Source: Pseudomonadota bacterium
Lineage (GTDB): Bacteria > Pseudomonadota > Alphaproteobacteria > Rhizobiales > Hyphomicrobiaceae
Reading direction: 5' to 3'
Length of the DNA stretch: 9,516 nucleotides
NCBI GenBank assembly: GCA_023430845.1
Contig: JAEYYJ010000265.1
Span: 1 to 9,516, forward strand
Of the stretch, positions 1 through 6,456 are shown in pieces (positions within the stretch are counted from its first letter, which is position 1; the number at the start of each line of letters is the position of its first letter). Under the pieces are notes generated by a model. It was not told where the DNA came from and ran no database searches. It saw only the letters and a program-made list of their open reading frames with translations. Position numbers and translations under genes: made by a program.

Positions 1-1091
1 CGGAGCTCGCCGTGGTCAATCGCGCGCTCGTTGCCGCCAATGAAAAGAACAATGACTGGGGTCAGGAATGGCTGCAGCGCAATAGCGCCGGCTCTGGCTC
101 CTATGTGCCCTTCAGGCGCGATCGCGAAGGTGCGTTTATCGCCTCGCGTAACGCCGAGCATTTCATTCCCGATTGGGGCCCGAACGCGATCGACGAGTTC
201 GAAGTCTATCCGGTTGCAGATGCCGGCGAGCGCGTAGCTTCGCTGCTGAAGGGCGATCTCGGCGGCATTCTCGGCCATCTCGCCATCGACCAGCTCACGC
301 AGCTGCGCACGACGCCCGGCTTCCAGGTCGTCGAACAGCCGACACTCCGTCTCGTGCGAGGTGTCCTGCAGAACCGCCGCGCGCCGACCAGCAATATCGA
401 CTTCCGCCGCGCCTTGTCGCACGCCTTCGACTACGAAGGACTGATCAAAGGCCTGCTGGGCGGCACCATGGTGCGCAATGGATCGCCTCTGCCCGATCTC
501 ATCTGGGGCGACTCGAACCCGGCTCGCGGCTATCGCTTCGATCTCGGGCTGGCGCGTCAGTATCTGGACAAAGTGCCGGAGCCTCTGCCCGAAATCACCA
601 TCGGCGCCGTCGCGGGGCAGGTTCACGCCGAAATGGCGGCCGCGACGCTCAAGCAGGGCCTCGACCAGCTCGGCGTGAAATCCCGCATCGTGGCGGAGCC
701 AGCCGAAGCGATCTTCGCCCGATCACACGATGAAAAGCAGATGTTCGACGTGCTTTTCATGGCCGAGACGCGCCTGCCGCCCGATCCTGACCCCTGGATC
801 GGCGCGCGCTTCGGCTGTAAGGCCGCCGGAAAGACGAATTATAGCTGGTACTGCAACGAGGCTGTCGAGGCTCTCGTCGCCGAGGCGCGCAGGAGCACGG
901 ACCACGCTGCCCGCTGGCGCAACTACACCGCCGCTGCGACGCTGATCGAGGCCGATGCAGCGGAGCTGTGGATCGGGACGGCCGTGCGTTTCGGTGTCTT
1001 CCGGGCTGGAATCTCGGGTCTGTTGTTCAGCCCGCTCAACGAGGGCCTGGACCTGCGCTGGACGTCCATCGACCGGCCTGCGGGGCAATAG
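1..1091 (+). CDS. ABC transporter substrate-binding protein, family 5 (peptide type), 3' part
   Basis: The frame is open from the window edge, so this is the C-terminal part of a gene that starts upstream; the GTG at 12 is only an internal valine codon. The product is a periplasmic solute-binding protein of the DppA/OppA type (SBP_bac_5), which would deliver peptides or similar solutes to an inner-membrane ABC importer. Family features visible are the GSGSYV turn near the start, VADAGERVASLLKGD (the usual segment of strand, helix and 'LKGD' turn), the hinge-side segment RRALSHAFDYEGLIKGLLGG followed by NGSPLP, and the late PPDPDPW segment leading into two cysteines (GCK and WYC) that could form a disulfide. 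It ends at TAG 1089-1091. It is clearly distinct from the YejA-like protein at the other end of the window, and its permease genes are not in view. Substrate unknown. Confidence 0.85.
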   Translation, partial: ELAVVNRALVAANEKNNDWGQEWLQRNSAGSGSYVPFRRDREGAFIASRNAEHFIPDWGPNAIDEFEVYPVADAGERVASLLKGDLGGILGHLAIDQLTQLRTTPGFQVVEQPTLRLVRGVLQNRRAPTSNIDFRRALSHAFDYEGLIKGLLGGTMVRNGSPLPDLIWGDSNPARGYRFDLGLARQYLDKVPEPLPEITIGAVAGQVHAEMAAATLKQGLDQLGVKSRIVAEPAEAIFARSHDEKQMFDVLFMAETRLPPDPDPWIGARFGCKAAGKTNYSWYCNEAVEALVAEARRSTDHAARWRNYTAAATLIEADAAELWIGTAVRFGVFRAGISGLLFSPLNEGLDLRWTSIDRPAGQ

Positions 1092-1225
1092 TCCGGGCAC
1101 CTCCCCTCGCCGCATCCCTCGACCACCGGCCCGCACGCCGGGTTGTAGACGCGACCAAATGTCCGCACATGTGCAGATTTTGACCACGTCAGCCGGATTC
1201 CCGTTCGCAAGCGTCTTGCCGGGAC

Positions 1226-1254
1226 TTGAAGGGCTTGCTAATTCGGGCCATATG
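1226..1254 (+). promoter_or_regulatory. Candidate sigma70-type promoter of trxB-lsrB
   Basis: TTGAAG (1226-1231) and CATATG (1249-1254) are 17 bases apart. This is the same spacing and nearly the same hexamers as the promoter proposed for the small RNA (TTGAAT, N17, CATATA). Transcription would start near 1260, giving a leader of about 46 bases. A competing choice is TTGCCG (1216-1221) with TAATTC (1239-1244), also N17. Either way the start falls in or next to the inverted repeat at 1251-1267. This is inference from hexamers only. Confidence 0.35.
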
Positions 1255-1267
1255 CGTTTAACGCATA
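1251..1267. promoter_or_regulatory. LysR-type operator box upstream of trxB
   Basis: TATGCGTTTAACGCATA is a perfect inverted repeat with 7-base arms (1251-1257 and 1261-1267) around TTA. Its core TGCGTTTAACGCA (1253-1265) fits the T-N11-A rule for LysR-family binding sites. A near copy (TGCGATTTACGCA, 11 of 13 identical) lies at 3232-3244 before the small RNA gene. The site overlaps the proposed -10 and transcription start of trxB, a position expected to repress. The likely ligand is the LysR protein encoded at 2297-3199; that assignment is inferred from position and from the second copy. Confidence 0.6.
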
Positions 1268-1306
1268 GCTGAAAGACGAGACGGAAGCGTCCGGAAGGCG
1301 ATCCCC

Positions 1307-2275
1307 ATGACAACTCCCCGCCACGCCAAAGTGATCATTCTCGGCTCAGGCCCGGCCGGCTACACAGCCGCGGTCTATGCCGCCCGCGCCATGCTCAAGC
1401 CCTTGATCATTCAGGGTAATCAGCCGGGCGGCCAGCTCACGATCACGACTGACGTCGAGAACTACCCGGGCTTTGCCAAGGTCATCCAGGGCCCCTGGCT
1501 CATGGAGGAGATGCGCGCCCAGGCCGAGCACGTCGGCACCGAAGTGGTCATGGACCATGTCATAAAGGTGTCGCTCGGCAAGCGTCCCTTCCTGCTCGAG
1601 TGCGATTCCGGCGACAGCTACACCTGCGATGCGCTGATCATCTGCACAGGCGCGCAGGCGCGCTGGATCGGGATGCCGAGTGAGGCCGCATTCCAAGGCC
1701 ATGGCGTCTCCGCCTGCGCCACCTGCGACGGGTTTTTCTATCGCGACAAGGAAGTGATCGTCGTCGGCGGTGGCAACACCGCTGTCGAGGAGGCGATCTT
1801 CCTTACGAACTTCGCGAAGAAGGTCACGGTCGTACATCGGCGCGACAGCTTCCGTGCTGAGCGCATTCTGCAGGACCGCCTCTTCAAGAACCCTAAGATC
1901 GAGGTGCTCTGGGATACGACCCTCGAGGAGATCACCGGCGATACCGATCCGGTGAAGAGCGTCACCGGCGTGCGCCTGCGCAATGTGCGCACCGGCGCCA
2001 TCGAAAGCCGGCCCGTCGACGGCGTCTTTATTGCCATCGGGCATGCGCCGGCGACCGAGCTTTTCGTCGGGCAGCTCCCGATGACCAAGGGCAACTACCT
2101 GATCACGAAACCGGATTCGACCGCCACCGACATCCCCGGCGTATTCGCCGCCGGCGACGTCAAGGACGAGATCTATCGCCAGGCGGTGACGGCCGCGGGC
2201 ATGGGCTGCATGGCGGCACTAGAGGCGGAACGGTTCCTTGCCCATGCGGGCGAGCACCTGGAAGCCGCACAGTAA
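1307..2275 (+). CDS. trxB: Thioredoxin reductase (NADPH)
   Basis: This cytoplasmic flavoenzyme passes electrons from NADPH through FAD and a redox-active disulfide to thioredoxin. The 322-residue product is the normal length for the low-molecular-weight bacterial type. It shows, in order, the FAD-binding GSGPAG motif (residues 13-18), the GGQL segment (41-44), the active-site CATC (137-140) followed by DG, the NADPH-binding GGGNTA (154-159) with the HRR 2'-phosphate-binding segment (177-179), and the C-terminal FAD motif FAAGDV (280-285). The start is set by GGAAGG at 1293-1298, eight bases before the ATG. The next gene begins 21 bases after the stop, so trxB and the LysR gene are probably one transcript. 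The same trxB then lsrB order is known from Sinorhizobium. Confidence 0.97.
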   Translation: MTTPRHAKVIILGSGPAGYTAAVYAARAMLKPLIIQGNQPGGQLTITTDVENYPGFAKVIQGPWLMEEMRAQAEHVGTEVVMDHVIKVSLGKRPFLLECDSGDSYTCDALIICTGAQARWIGMPSEAAFQGHGVSACATCDGFFYRDKEVIVVGGGNTAVEEAIFLTNFAKKVTVVHRRDSFRAERILQDRLFKNPKIEVLWDTTLEEITGDTDPVKSVTGVRLRNVRTGAIESRPVDGVFIAIGHAPATELFVGQLPMTKGNYLITKPDSTATDIPGVFAAGDVKDEIYRQAVTAAGMGCMAALEAERFLAHAGEHLEAAQ

Positions 2276-2282
2276 CAAACGA

Positions 2283-2288
2283 AGAGGA
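2283..2288 (+). promoter_or_regulatory. Ribosome binding site that selects a GTG start
   Basis: AGAGGA lies eight bases before the GTG at 2297 and twenty before the in-frame ATG at 2309. The spacing favours the GTG start, giving a product that begins MPGHMDWDK instead of MDWDK. Confidence 0.6.
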
Positions 2289-2296
2289 AACGTCGC

Positions 2297-3199
2297 GTGC
2301 CGGGGCATATGGACTGGGACAAGTTGCGCATCTTCCACTCGGCTGCCGAGGCTGGAAGCTTCACTCATGCCGGCGAAAGCCTGCGGATGAGCCAATCCGC
2401 CGTCAGCCGCCAGGTCTCGGCGCTCGAGAAGGAGCTTGGTGTTTCGCTCTTTCACCGCCACGCACGCGGCCTCGTGCTCACCGAGCAGGGCGAGATGCTG
2501 TTCCGCACCGCCAGCGAGGTGATGAACAAGCTGCAGACCGCGGAGTCGCTGCTCTCCGATTCAACGACGAAGCCGGCAGGCGACCTCCGTGTCACCGCGA
2601 CGGTCGGTCTCGGCTCGGTCTGGATCACCCAGCGCCTGCGCGAGTTCCTCGAGCTCTATCCCGACATCCGGGTCGAGCTGATCCTCAATGACGAGCCTGT
2701 CGACCTCTCCATGCGGGTCGCCGACGTCGCCATCTGGGCGCGCGAGCCCTCACAGGGCGACCTCATTCGCCGGCCGCTCTTCACGATGCAGACGCACTGC
2801 TACGCGTCCAGCCAGTACATTCGCAAGTTCGGCACCCCGGCGAACGTCGCCGACCTCGACCGCCATCGGATCGTGTCCTTCGTCGGCAATCCGGCACCCC
2901 ACCTCTCCCACATCAACATGCTCGAGTCGCTCGGCCGCGAGGGGCGCGCGCCTCGAATCCCGGTCATGCGCGCGAGCGCGATTCTGGCCCTGAAGTACGC
3001 GATCCGGTCCGGCATCGGCATCGGCATGATTCCTGACTACCTCACGCAGGAGGAAGCAGACCTGGTACCCGTTCTGGCAGATCTCGAACTGCCGAAGCTG
3101 CCGGTCTACTTCGTGTATCCGGAAGAGCTGAAGACGGCGAAGAAAGTCCAGGTTTTCCGGGACTTCATGGTGGCAAAAGGCCGACAATGGAAATACTAG
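2297..3199 (+). CDS. lsrB: LysR-family transcriptional regulator, LsrB/VtlR type
   Basis: A 300-residue LysR-type regulator, intact and of normal length. The N-terminal winged helix-turn-helix spans about residues 9-67 (SFTHAGESLRMSQSAVSRQ then LEKELGVSLFHR), a linker helix runs to about 92, and a periplasmic-binding-protein-like effector domain fills about 96-295. Direct placement behind trxB matches lsrB of Sinorhizobium meliloti, and placement beside an AbcR-like sRNA matches vtlR of Brucella; the two are regarded as orthologues. LsrB has been linked to oxidative stress and symbiosis, VtlR to virulence and to activation of abcR2. The protein has one cysteine only (residue 168). Probable binding sites are the matching boxes at 1251-1267 and 3231-3245. 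The exact orthology rests on context and on sequence recognised by eye, with no alignment; membership of the LysR family is certain. Confidence 0.88.
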   Translation: MPGHMDWDKLRIFHSAAEAGSFTHAGESLRMSQSAVSRQVSALEKELGVSLFHRHARGLVLTEQGEMLFRTASEVMNKLQTAESLLSDSTTKPAGDLRVTATVGLGSVWITQRLREFLELYPDIRVELILNDEPVDLSMRVADVAIWAREPSQGDLIRRPLFTMQTHCYASSQYIRKFGTPANVADLDRHRIVSFVGNPAPHLSHINMLESLGREGRAPRIPVMRASAILALKYAIRSGIGIGMIPDYLTQEEADLVPVLADLELPKLPVYFVYPEELKTAKKVQVFRDFMVAKGRQWKY

Positions 3200-3228
3200 G
3201 AACACAGTCTTTCAGAGTGCGTTCCTAG
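3196..3228 (+). repeat. Inverted repeat at the lsrB stop codon
   Basis: CTAGGAAC (3196-3203) and GTTCCTAG (3221-3228) are perfect 8-base complements separated by 17 bases; the first arm contains the lsrB stop TAG. No T-run follows, so it is not a standard intrinsic terminator. It could be a 3'-end stabilising hairpin of the trxB-lsrB mRNA or a protein site just upstream of the LysR box. Confidence 0.5.
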
Positions 3229-3230
3229 AC

Positions 3231-3245
3231 ATGCGATTTACGCAG
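3231..3245. promoter_or_regulatory. LysR-type operator box upstream of the small RNA
   Basis: The core TGCGATTTACGCA (3232-3244) has TGCG and CGCA arms and fits T-N11-A. It differs from the box before trxB at only two of thirteen positions, both in the A/T-rich centre. Its centre, 3238, is about 64 bases before the predicted RNA start (about 3302), the classical recognition-site position for activation by a LysR protein. In Brucella VtlR binds and activates the abcR2 promoter, so the same role is inferred here. Confidence 0.6.
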
Positions 3246-3267
3246 GGTCGCCTGCTTCGCCACCGGA

Positions 3268-3296
3268 TTGAATTGGACGGCAACTGCCCACATATA
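3268..3296 (+). promoter_or_regulatory. Promoter of the AbcR-like small RNA
   Basis: TTGAAT (3268-3273) and CATATA (3291-3296) are spaced by 17 bases, a sigma70-like arrangement. Transcription would begin at about 3300-3303, at the foot of the first hairpin of the small RNA. The -35 lies 22 bases after the LysR-type box. Confidence 0.55.
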
Positions 3297-3299
3297 CCT

Positions 3300-3417
3300 C
3301 TTCAGCTGTGACGGACAGCTGCTGAAGGCAGTTCCCTCCCTTTGACGCCTTCACGCGCATTGCTTCGGCAATGCGAACCAAACTTCAGCCGGGCTTCGTG
3401 CCCGGCTTTTCTTTTTT
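3300..3417 (+). ncRNA. abcR: AbcR-like (alpha-r15 family) trans-acting small RNA
   Basis: No protein gene fits here, but the stretch has a full sRNA architecture. Hairpin 1 has CTTC 3300-3303 plus AGCTGT 3304-3309 pairing with ACAGCT 3315-3320 and GAAG 3324-3327, with loop GACGG and a 3-base bulge. A single-stranded TTCCCTCCCTTT (3332-3343) is complementary to Shine-Dalgarno sequences. Hairpin 2 is CGCATTGC, TTCG, GCAATGCG (3356-3375), a perfect 8-base stem with a UUCG tetraloop. Hairpin 3 is the terminator (3388-3406 plus T-run). The length of about 115 bases, the three-hairpin plan with a C/U-rich anti-SD segment, and the place next to an LsrB/VtlR gene match the AbcR sRNAs of Brucella, Agrobacterium and Sinorhizobium, which with Hfq repress many ABC-transporter mRNAs. 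That an sRNA is encoded is strongly supported; the AbcR name is inferred from architecture and context. Confidence 0.75.
3387..3417 (+). terminator. Intrinsic terminator of the small RNA
   Basis: GCCGGGC (3388-3394) pairs perfectly with GCCCGGC (3400-3406) around loop TTCGT, extended by A3387 with T3407. TTTTCTTTTTT (3407-3417) follows immediately. It would also stop read-through from trxB-lsrB. On the opposite strand the hairpin has no useful T-run, so it is not an obvious terminator for yejF. Confidence 0.88.
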
Positions 3418-3522
3418 CTGAAAATTCAGATATTTGCGCCCAGCGATCACGCATTGCCGAGCACAAACTATCAGATGCAGTCGATCACAATCAAAACGCG
3501 AGCTGCGTCGCACGCACGCCTC
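3418..3522. other. Space between the small RNA terminator and the yejF stop
   Basis: There is no gene here. A 14-base palindrome TCTGAAAATTCAGA (3417-3430) begins at the last T of the sRNA terminator. CGCATTGC at 3450-3457 repeats the left arm of sRNA hairpin 2. For the leftward yej transcript the only terminator-like structure I see is a weak 4-base stem (3498-3501 with 3508-3511) followed by TTTT on the minus strand (3493-3496); it is poor. Confidence 0.4.
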
Positions 3523-5184
3523 TCAAGTTGCAAGGACGCTCTCGTTCGCGACCTCGAGGTTGAGGGCGGCTGAGAGCAACGCCTGGGTATAAGCTTCGCG
3601 TGGCTGCTCGAAGATCGCAGAGGTCGGCCCCTCCTCCACGACGACCCCATTGCGCAGCACAATGACGTAGTTGCTCAGTGCCCGGACGACGCGCAGGTCG
3701 TGGCTGATGAACAGGTACGAGAGATCGTGTTTGCGCTGCAGATCGCGCAGGAGATCGACGATCTGCGCCTGGACGCTCATGTCCAGCGCGCTTGTCGGCT
3801 CGTCGAGCATGACGAAGTGCGGCTCGAGCACCATGGCGCGCGCGATGGCAATACGCTGGCGCTGACCGCCTGAGAATTCGTGCGGGTAGCGGTCCTGTGC
3901 CGAAGGGTCGATCCCGACCTCGGAGAGCGCCTGACTGACACGTTCCCGGCGCTGCGCGAAGGTGAGGCCCGGATCCTGGATAAGGAGCCCCTCCTCGACG
4001 ATCTGGCTGACGGAGAGGCGCGGCGAGAGCGACCCATAGGGATCCTGGAACACGATCTGCATCTCATGACGCAGAGGCCGCATCTGTTTCGCGCTGAGGC
4101 CGTCGATCCGCTTGCCCATGTACACAATGGGGCCTTGCGAGCTGATCAGGCGGAGGATCGCAAGCCCCAGCGACGTCTTGCCGGAACCCGACTCGCCGAC
4201 GACGCCGATCGTCTCGCCCGCCCTGAGCTTGAAGGACACGCCGTCCACGGCCCGCACGTGATCGACCGTGCGCCGCAGGAGGCCGCGCTTGATGGGAAAC
4301 CAGACCTTGAGATTGTCCGCCTCGACAACAACCAGCCCCTGCGGATTGCCAGCCGGCGGCTGCCCCTTGGGCTCGGCCGCCAGCAGGTGGCGCGTGTACG
4401 CGTGTTTGGGAGCCTCGAAGATTTCGCGGACGGTTCCGCGTTCGACGATGGCCCCGGCATTCATGACATAGACGCGGTCCGCCATCTTCCGCACGATCCC
4501 GAGGTCGTGCGTGATGAGCAGCATGGCCATACCGAGCTCACGCTGCAGATCCTTCAGAAGCGCAAGGATCTGCGCCTGGATGGTGACATCGAGCGCCGTG
4601 GTCGGCTCATCGGCGATCAGCAGGTCCGGCTCGTTGGCGAGCGCCATGGCGATCATCACGCGCTGACGCTGACCACCCGAGAGCTGGTGCGGATAGGCGC
4701 CGAGACGCTTCTCGGCATCGCGGATGCCGACCTTGCGCAGCAGATCGAGCGTGCGCGACTTCGCTTCGGCTTCGCTCAGTCCCATGTGCAGGCGCAGGAT
4801 CTCGCCAACCTGCTGCTCGATGGTGTGCAGCGGATTGAGCGAGGTCATCGGCTCCTGAAAGATGATCGAAATGCGCCCGCCGCGAATATCGCGCATGACG
4901 GCGCCCGGCACCTTCAGCAGATCCTTGCCTTCGAAATAGATCTCGCCCGTCGGGTGGCGCGCGGCCGGATAGGGCAGCAGGCGCATGATGGAAAGAGCCG
5001 ATACGCTCTTTCCCGAGCCCGACTCGCCGACGAGCGCAACCGTCTCGCCTTTGCCGATCGAGAAATCGATGCCGCTGACGGCCAGATGACTGTTTTCGCC
5101 CGAGCGGAACTCGACCGACAGGTTGCGCACGTTGATGAGTGTCTGCGACGGCGCGCGCGGGGTCTCGGGGACGGAGGCGCTCAT
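3523..5184 (-). CDS. yejF: Peptide ABC importer, double ATP-binding protein
   Basis: This cytoplasmic motor of a Yej-type peptide importer has two nucleotide-binding domains fused in one 553-residue chain, in place of separate DppD and DppF subunits. Domain 1 shows Walker A GESGSGKS (53-60), signature LSGGQ (168-172), Walker B LLIADE (188-193) and switch histidine 226. Domain 2 shows Walker A GESGSGKT (330-337), signature FSGGQ (437-441), Walker B VMLDEP (458-463) and histidine 495. Both sites look catalytically complete. An oligopeptide-transporter C-terminal stretch follows each domain. The ATG overlaps the yejE stop as ATGA (5181-5184), with only a poor ribosome binding site ahead, so translation is probably coupled. 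It is last in the operon. In enterobacteria YejABEF takes up microcin C; in Brucella and Sinorhizobium it is linked to resistance to antimicrobial peptides. Confidence 0.95.
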   Translation of the reverse strand: MSASVPETPRAPSQTLINVRNLSVEFRSGENSHLAVSGIDFSIGKGETVALVGESGSGKSVSALSIMRLLPYPAARHPTGEIYFEGKDLLKVPGAVMRDIRGGRISIIFQEPMTSLNPLHTIEQQVGEILRLHMGLSEAEAKSRTLDLLRKVGIRDAEKRLGAYPHQLSGGQRQRVMIAMALANEPDLLIADEPTTALDVTIQAQILALLKDLQRELGMAMLLITHDLGIVRKMADRVYVMNAGAIVERGTVREIFEAPKHAYTRHLLAAEPKGQPPAGNPQGLVVVEADNLKVWFPIKRGLLRRTVDHVRAVDGVSFKLRAGETIGVVGESGSGKTSLGLAILRLISSQGPIVYMGKRIDGLSAKQMRPLRHEMQIVFQDPYGSLSPRLSVSQIVEEGLLIQDPGLTFAQRRERVSQALSEVGIDPSAQDRYPHEFSGGQRQRIAIARAMVLEPHFVMLDEPTSALDMSVQAQIVDLLRDLQRKHDLSYLFISHDLRVVRALSNYVIVLRNGVVVEEGPTSAIFEQPREAYTQALLSAALNLEVANESVLAT

Positions 5185-6452
5185 CGGAAGGTCTTTCTCG
5201 GATCGAGCGCATCACGGACGGCTTCACCAACGAAGATCAGCAGCGAGAGCGTGATCGCGATGGAGAAGAACCCCGCGAGGCCCAGCCACGGCGCCTGCAG
5301 GTTGGCCTTGCCCTGCGAGAGAAGCTCGCCGAGCGAGGGCGAACCCGGCGGCAATCCGAGCCCGAGGAAGTCCAGCGCCGTCAGCGCCGTGATCGAGCCC
5401 GAAAGCTTGAAGGGCAGGAACGTCAGTGTCGCGACCATCGCGTTCGGCAGGAGGTGCTTGAACATGATCTTGGCGTTCGAGAGCCCGAGCGCGCGTGCCG
5501 CGGTGATGTACTCGAAATTGCGCCCGCGCAGGAACTCCGCGCGCACGACGCCAACAAGATACACCCAGTGAAACAGCAGCAGGATGAACAGCAGCGTCCA
5601 GAAACCAGGGACCAGCATGGCCGATATGATGATCAGCACGTAGAGCGAAGGGATCGACGACCACACCTCCAGAATGCGCTGGAAGACGAGATCGGTTCGT
5701 CCGCCGAAATAGCCTTGTATGGCGCCGGCCGTCACGCCGATCGCGGCGGCGAGGATGGTCAGGATCAAGCCAAACAGCACGGATATTCGGAAGCCGTAGA
5801 TGACACGCGCAACGACGTCTCGGCCCTGGTCGTCCGTGCCGAGCCAGTTGCGATTACCGAGGGCCAGAAAGCGCGCCATCTGCGCGTCATCGGCCTCGCA
5901 GAGCTCCGCGCTCGATGCCCAGGGCGGTGGCGCTGGATAACCGAGGCAGCGCCCCTCGGGCCCCTTCACGCGCGGGAAATCCTTATTGATCGAGTTGTAC
6001 GAGTAGCGAATGGGCGGCCAGAGGATCCAGCCATGGCTCTGGATCTCGTCGAGAATGACCGGGTCCTTGTAGTCGGTTACCGCGAGAAATCCGCCGAACT
6101 TCTCTTCGGGATAGTCGACCAGGAAGGGAGCGAGAATCTCGCCTTTGTAGCGCACGAGGATCGGCCGATCGTTGGCGATCACCTCGGCGAACAGGCTGAG
6201 GATGAAGAGGCTGAGAAAGATCCAGAGACTCCAATAGCCACGACGGTTGGCCTTGAAGTTCCGCCAGCGCCGCTCGTTGATCGGCGACAGACTGAAGATA
6301 CCGTGGCGACGGCGTTTGGTGCCAACGGGCATCTCGTCGGCATCCGGCACGAGCGGCTCGGCAGAAGGCACGACCGGCGGCGCGATCTCCGGTGCGACGG
6401 CCGGCGGCACTTCCGGCTTCCGCTCGAGTGTATCGTCGCGTCGCGCGTCCAC
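5181..6452 (-). CDS. yejE: Peptide ABC importer permease
   Basis: An inner-membrane permease of the DppC/OppC class, partner of YejB. Residues 1-50 form a proline-rich cytoplasmic extension (PPAV, PEIAPPVVP) ending in the basic KRRRH. The first membrane helix is about 73-92. A long periplasmic segment (about 93-205) is typical of YejE and contains two cysteines (169, 185). The transport domain begins at GTDDQGRD (205-212), with further helices near 222-245, 268-300, 343-367 and 390-412. The ATPase-contact EAA-like loop is ARALGLSNAKIMFKHLLPN (319-337). The start is GTG at 6450-6452, chosen because GGGAGGT (6461-6467) lies eight bases upstream; an internal ATG at residue 41 would remove the extension. 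It begins four bases after the yejB stop and overlaps yejF by four. Confidence 0.94.
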   Translation of the reverse strand: MDARRDDTLERKPEVPPAVAPEIAPPVVPSAEPLVPDADEMPVGTKRRRHGIFSLSPINERRWRNFKANRRGYWSLWIFLSLFILSLFAEVIANDRPILVRYKGEILAPFLVDYPEEKFGGFLAVTDYKDPVILDEIQSHGWILWPPIRYSYNSINKDFPRVKGPEGRCLGYPAPPPWASSAELCEADDAQMARFLALGNRNWLGTDDQGRDVVARVIYGFRISVLFGLILTILAAAIGVTAGAIQGYFGGRTDLVFQRILEVWSSIPSLYVLIIISAMLVPGFWTLLFILLLFHWVYLVGVVRAEFLRGRNFEYITAARALGLSNAKIMFKHLLPNAMVATLTFLPFKLSGSITALTALDFLGLGLPPGSPSLGELLSQGKANLQAPWLGLAGFFSIAITLSLLIFVGEAVRDALDPRKTFR

Positions 6453-6456
6453 CGTG

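Larger units (their letters stand above)
1092..1306. other. Intergenic region upstream of trxB
   Basis: This 215-base gap separates the binding-protein gene from trxB. No protein gene is seen in it. It contains a short GC-rich hairpin (CCGGC 1126-1130 with GCCGG 1137-1141) without a T-run, so a poor terminator at best. It also has a 10-base palindrome GCACATGTGC (1165-1174), a candidate promoter (1226-1254), a perfect LysR-type inverted repeat (1251-1267), and the trxB ribosome binding site GGAAGG (1293-1298). Confidence 0.7.

Noticed and set aside
1346..2044. Minus-strand 232-residue open frame within trxB
   Set aside because: It is opposite a fully recognisable thioredoxin reductase and its product shows no domain.
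3417..3430. Palindrome TCTGAAAATTCAGA as a second terminator or operator
   Set aside because: It is A/T-rich, short, overlaps the T-run of the sRNA terminator, and has no T-run after it on either strand; it probably has no separate role.
3450..3457. CGCATTGC repeating the left arm of sRNA hairpin 2, as a remnant of a second sRNA copy
   Set aside because: Only eight bases match, with no second hairpin, promoter or terminator around it. A tandem AbcR copy is not supported.
3342..3563. Plus-strand 73-residue open frame over the sRNA and the yejF end
   Set aside because: It runs through the sRNA hairpins and terminator and into yejF antisense; there is no ribosome binding site or recognisable protein. 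The RNA structure explains the region better.
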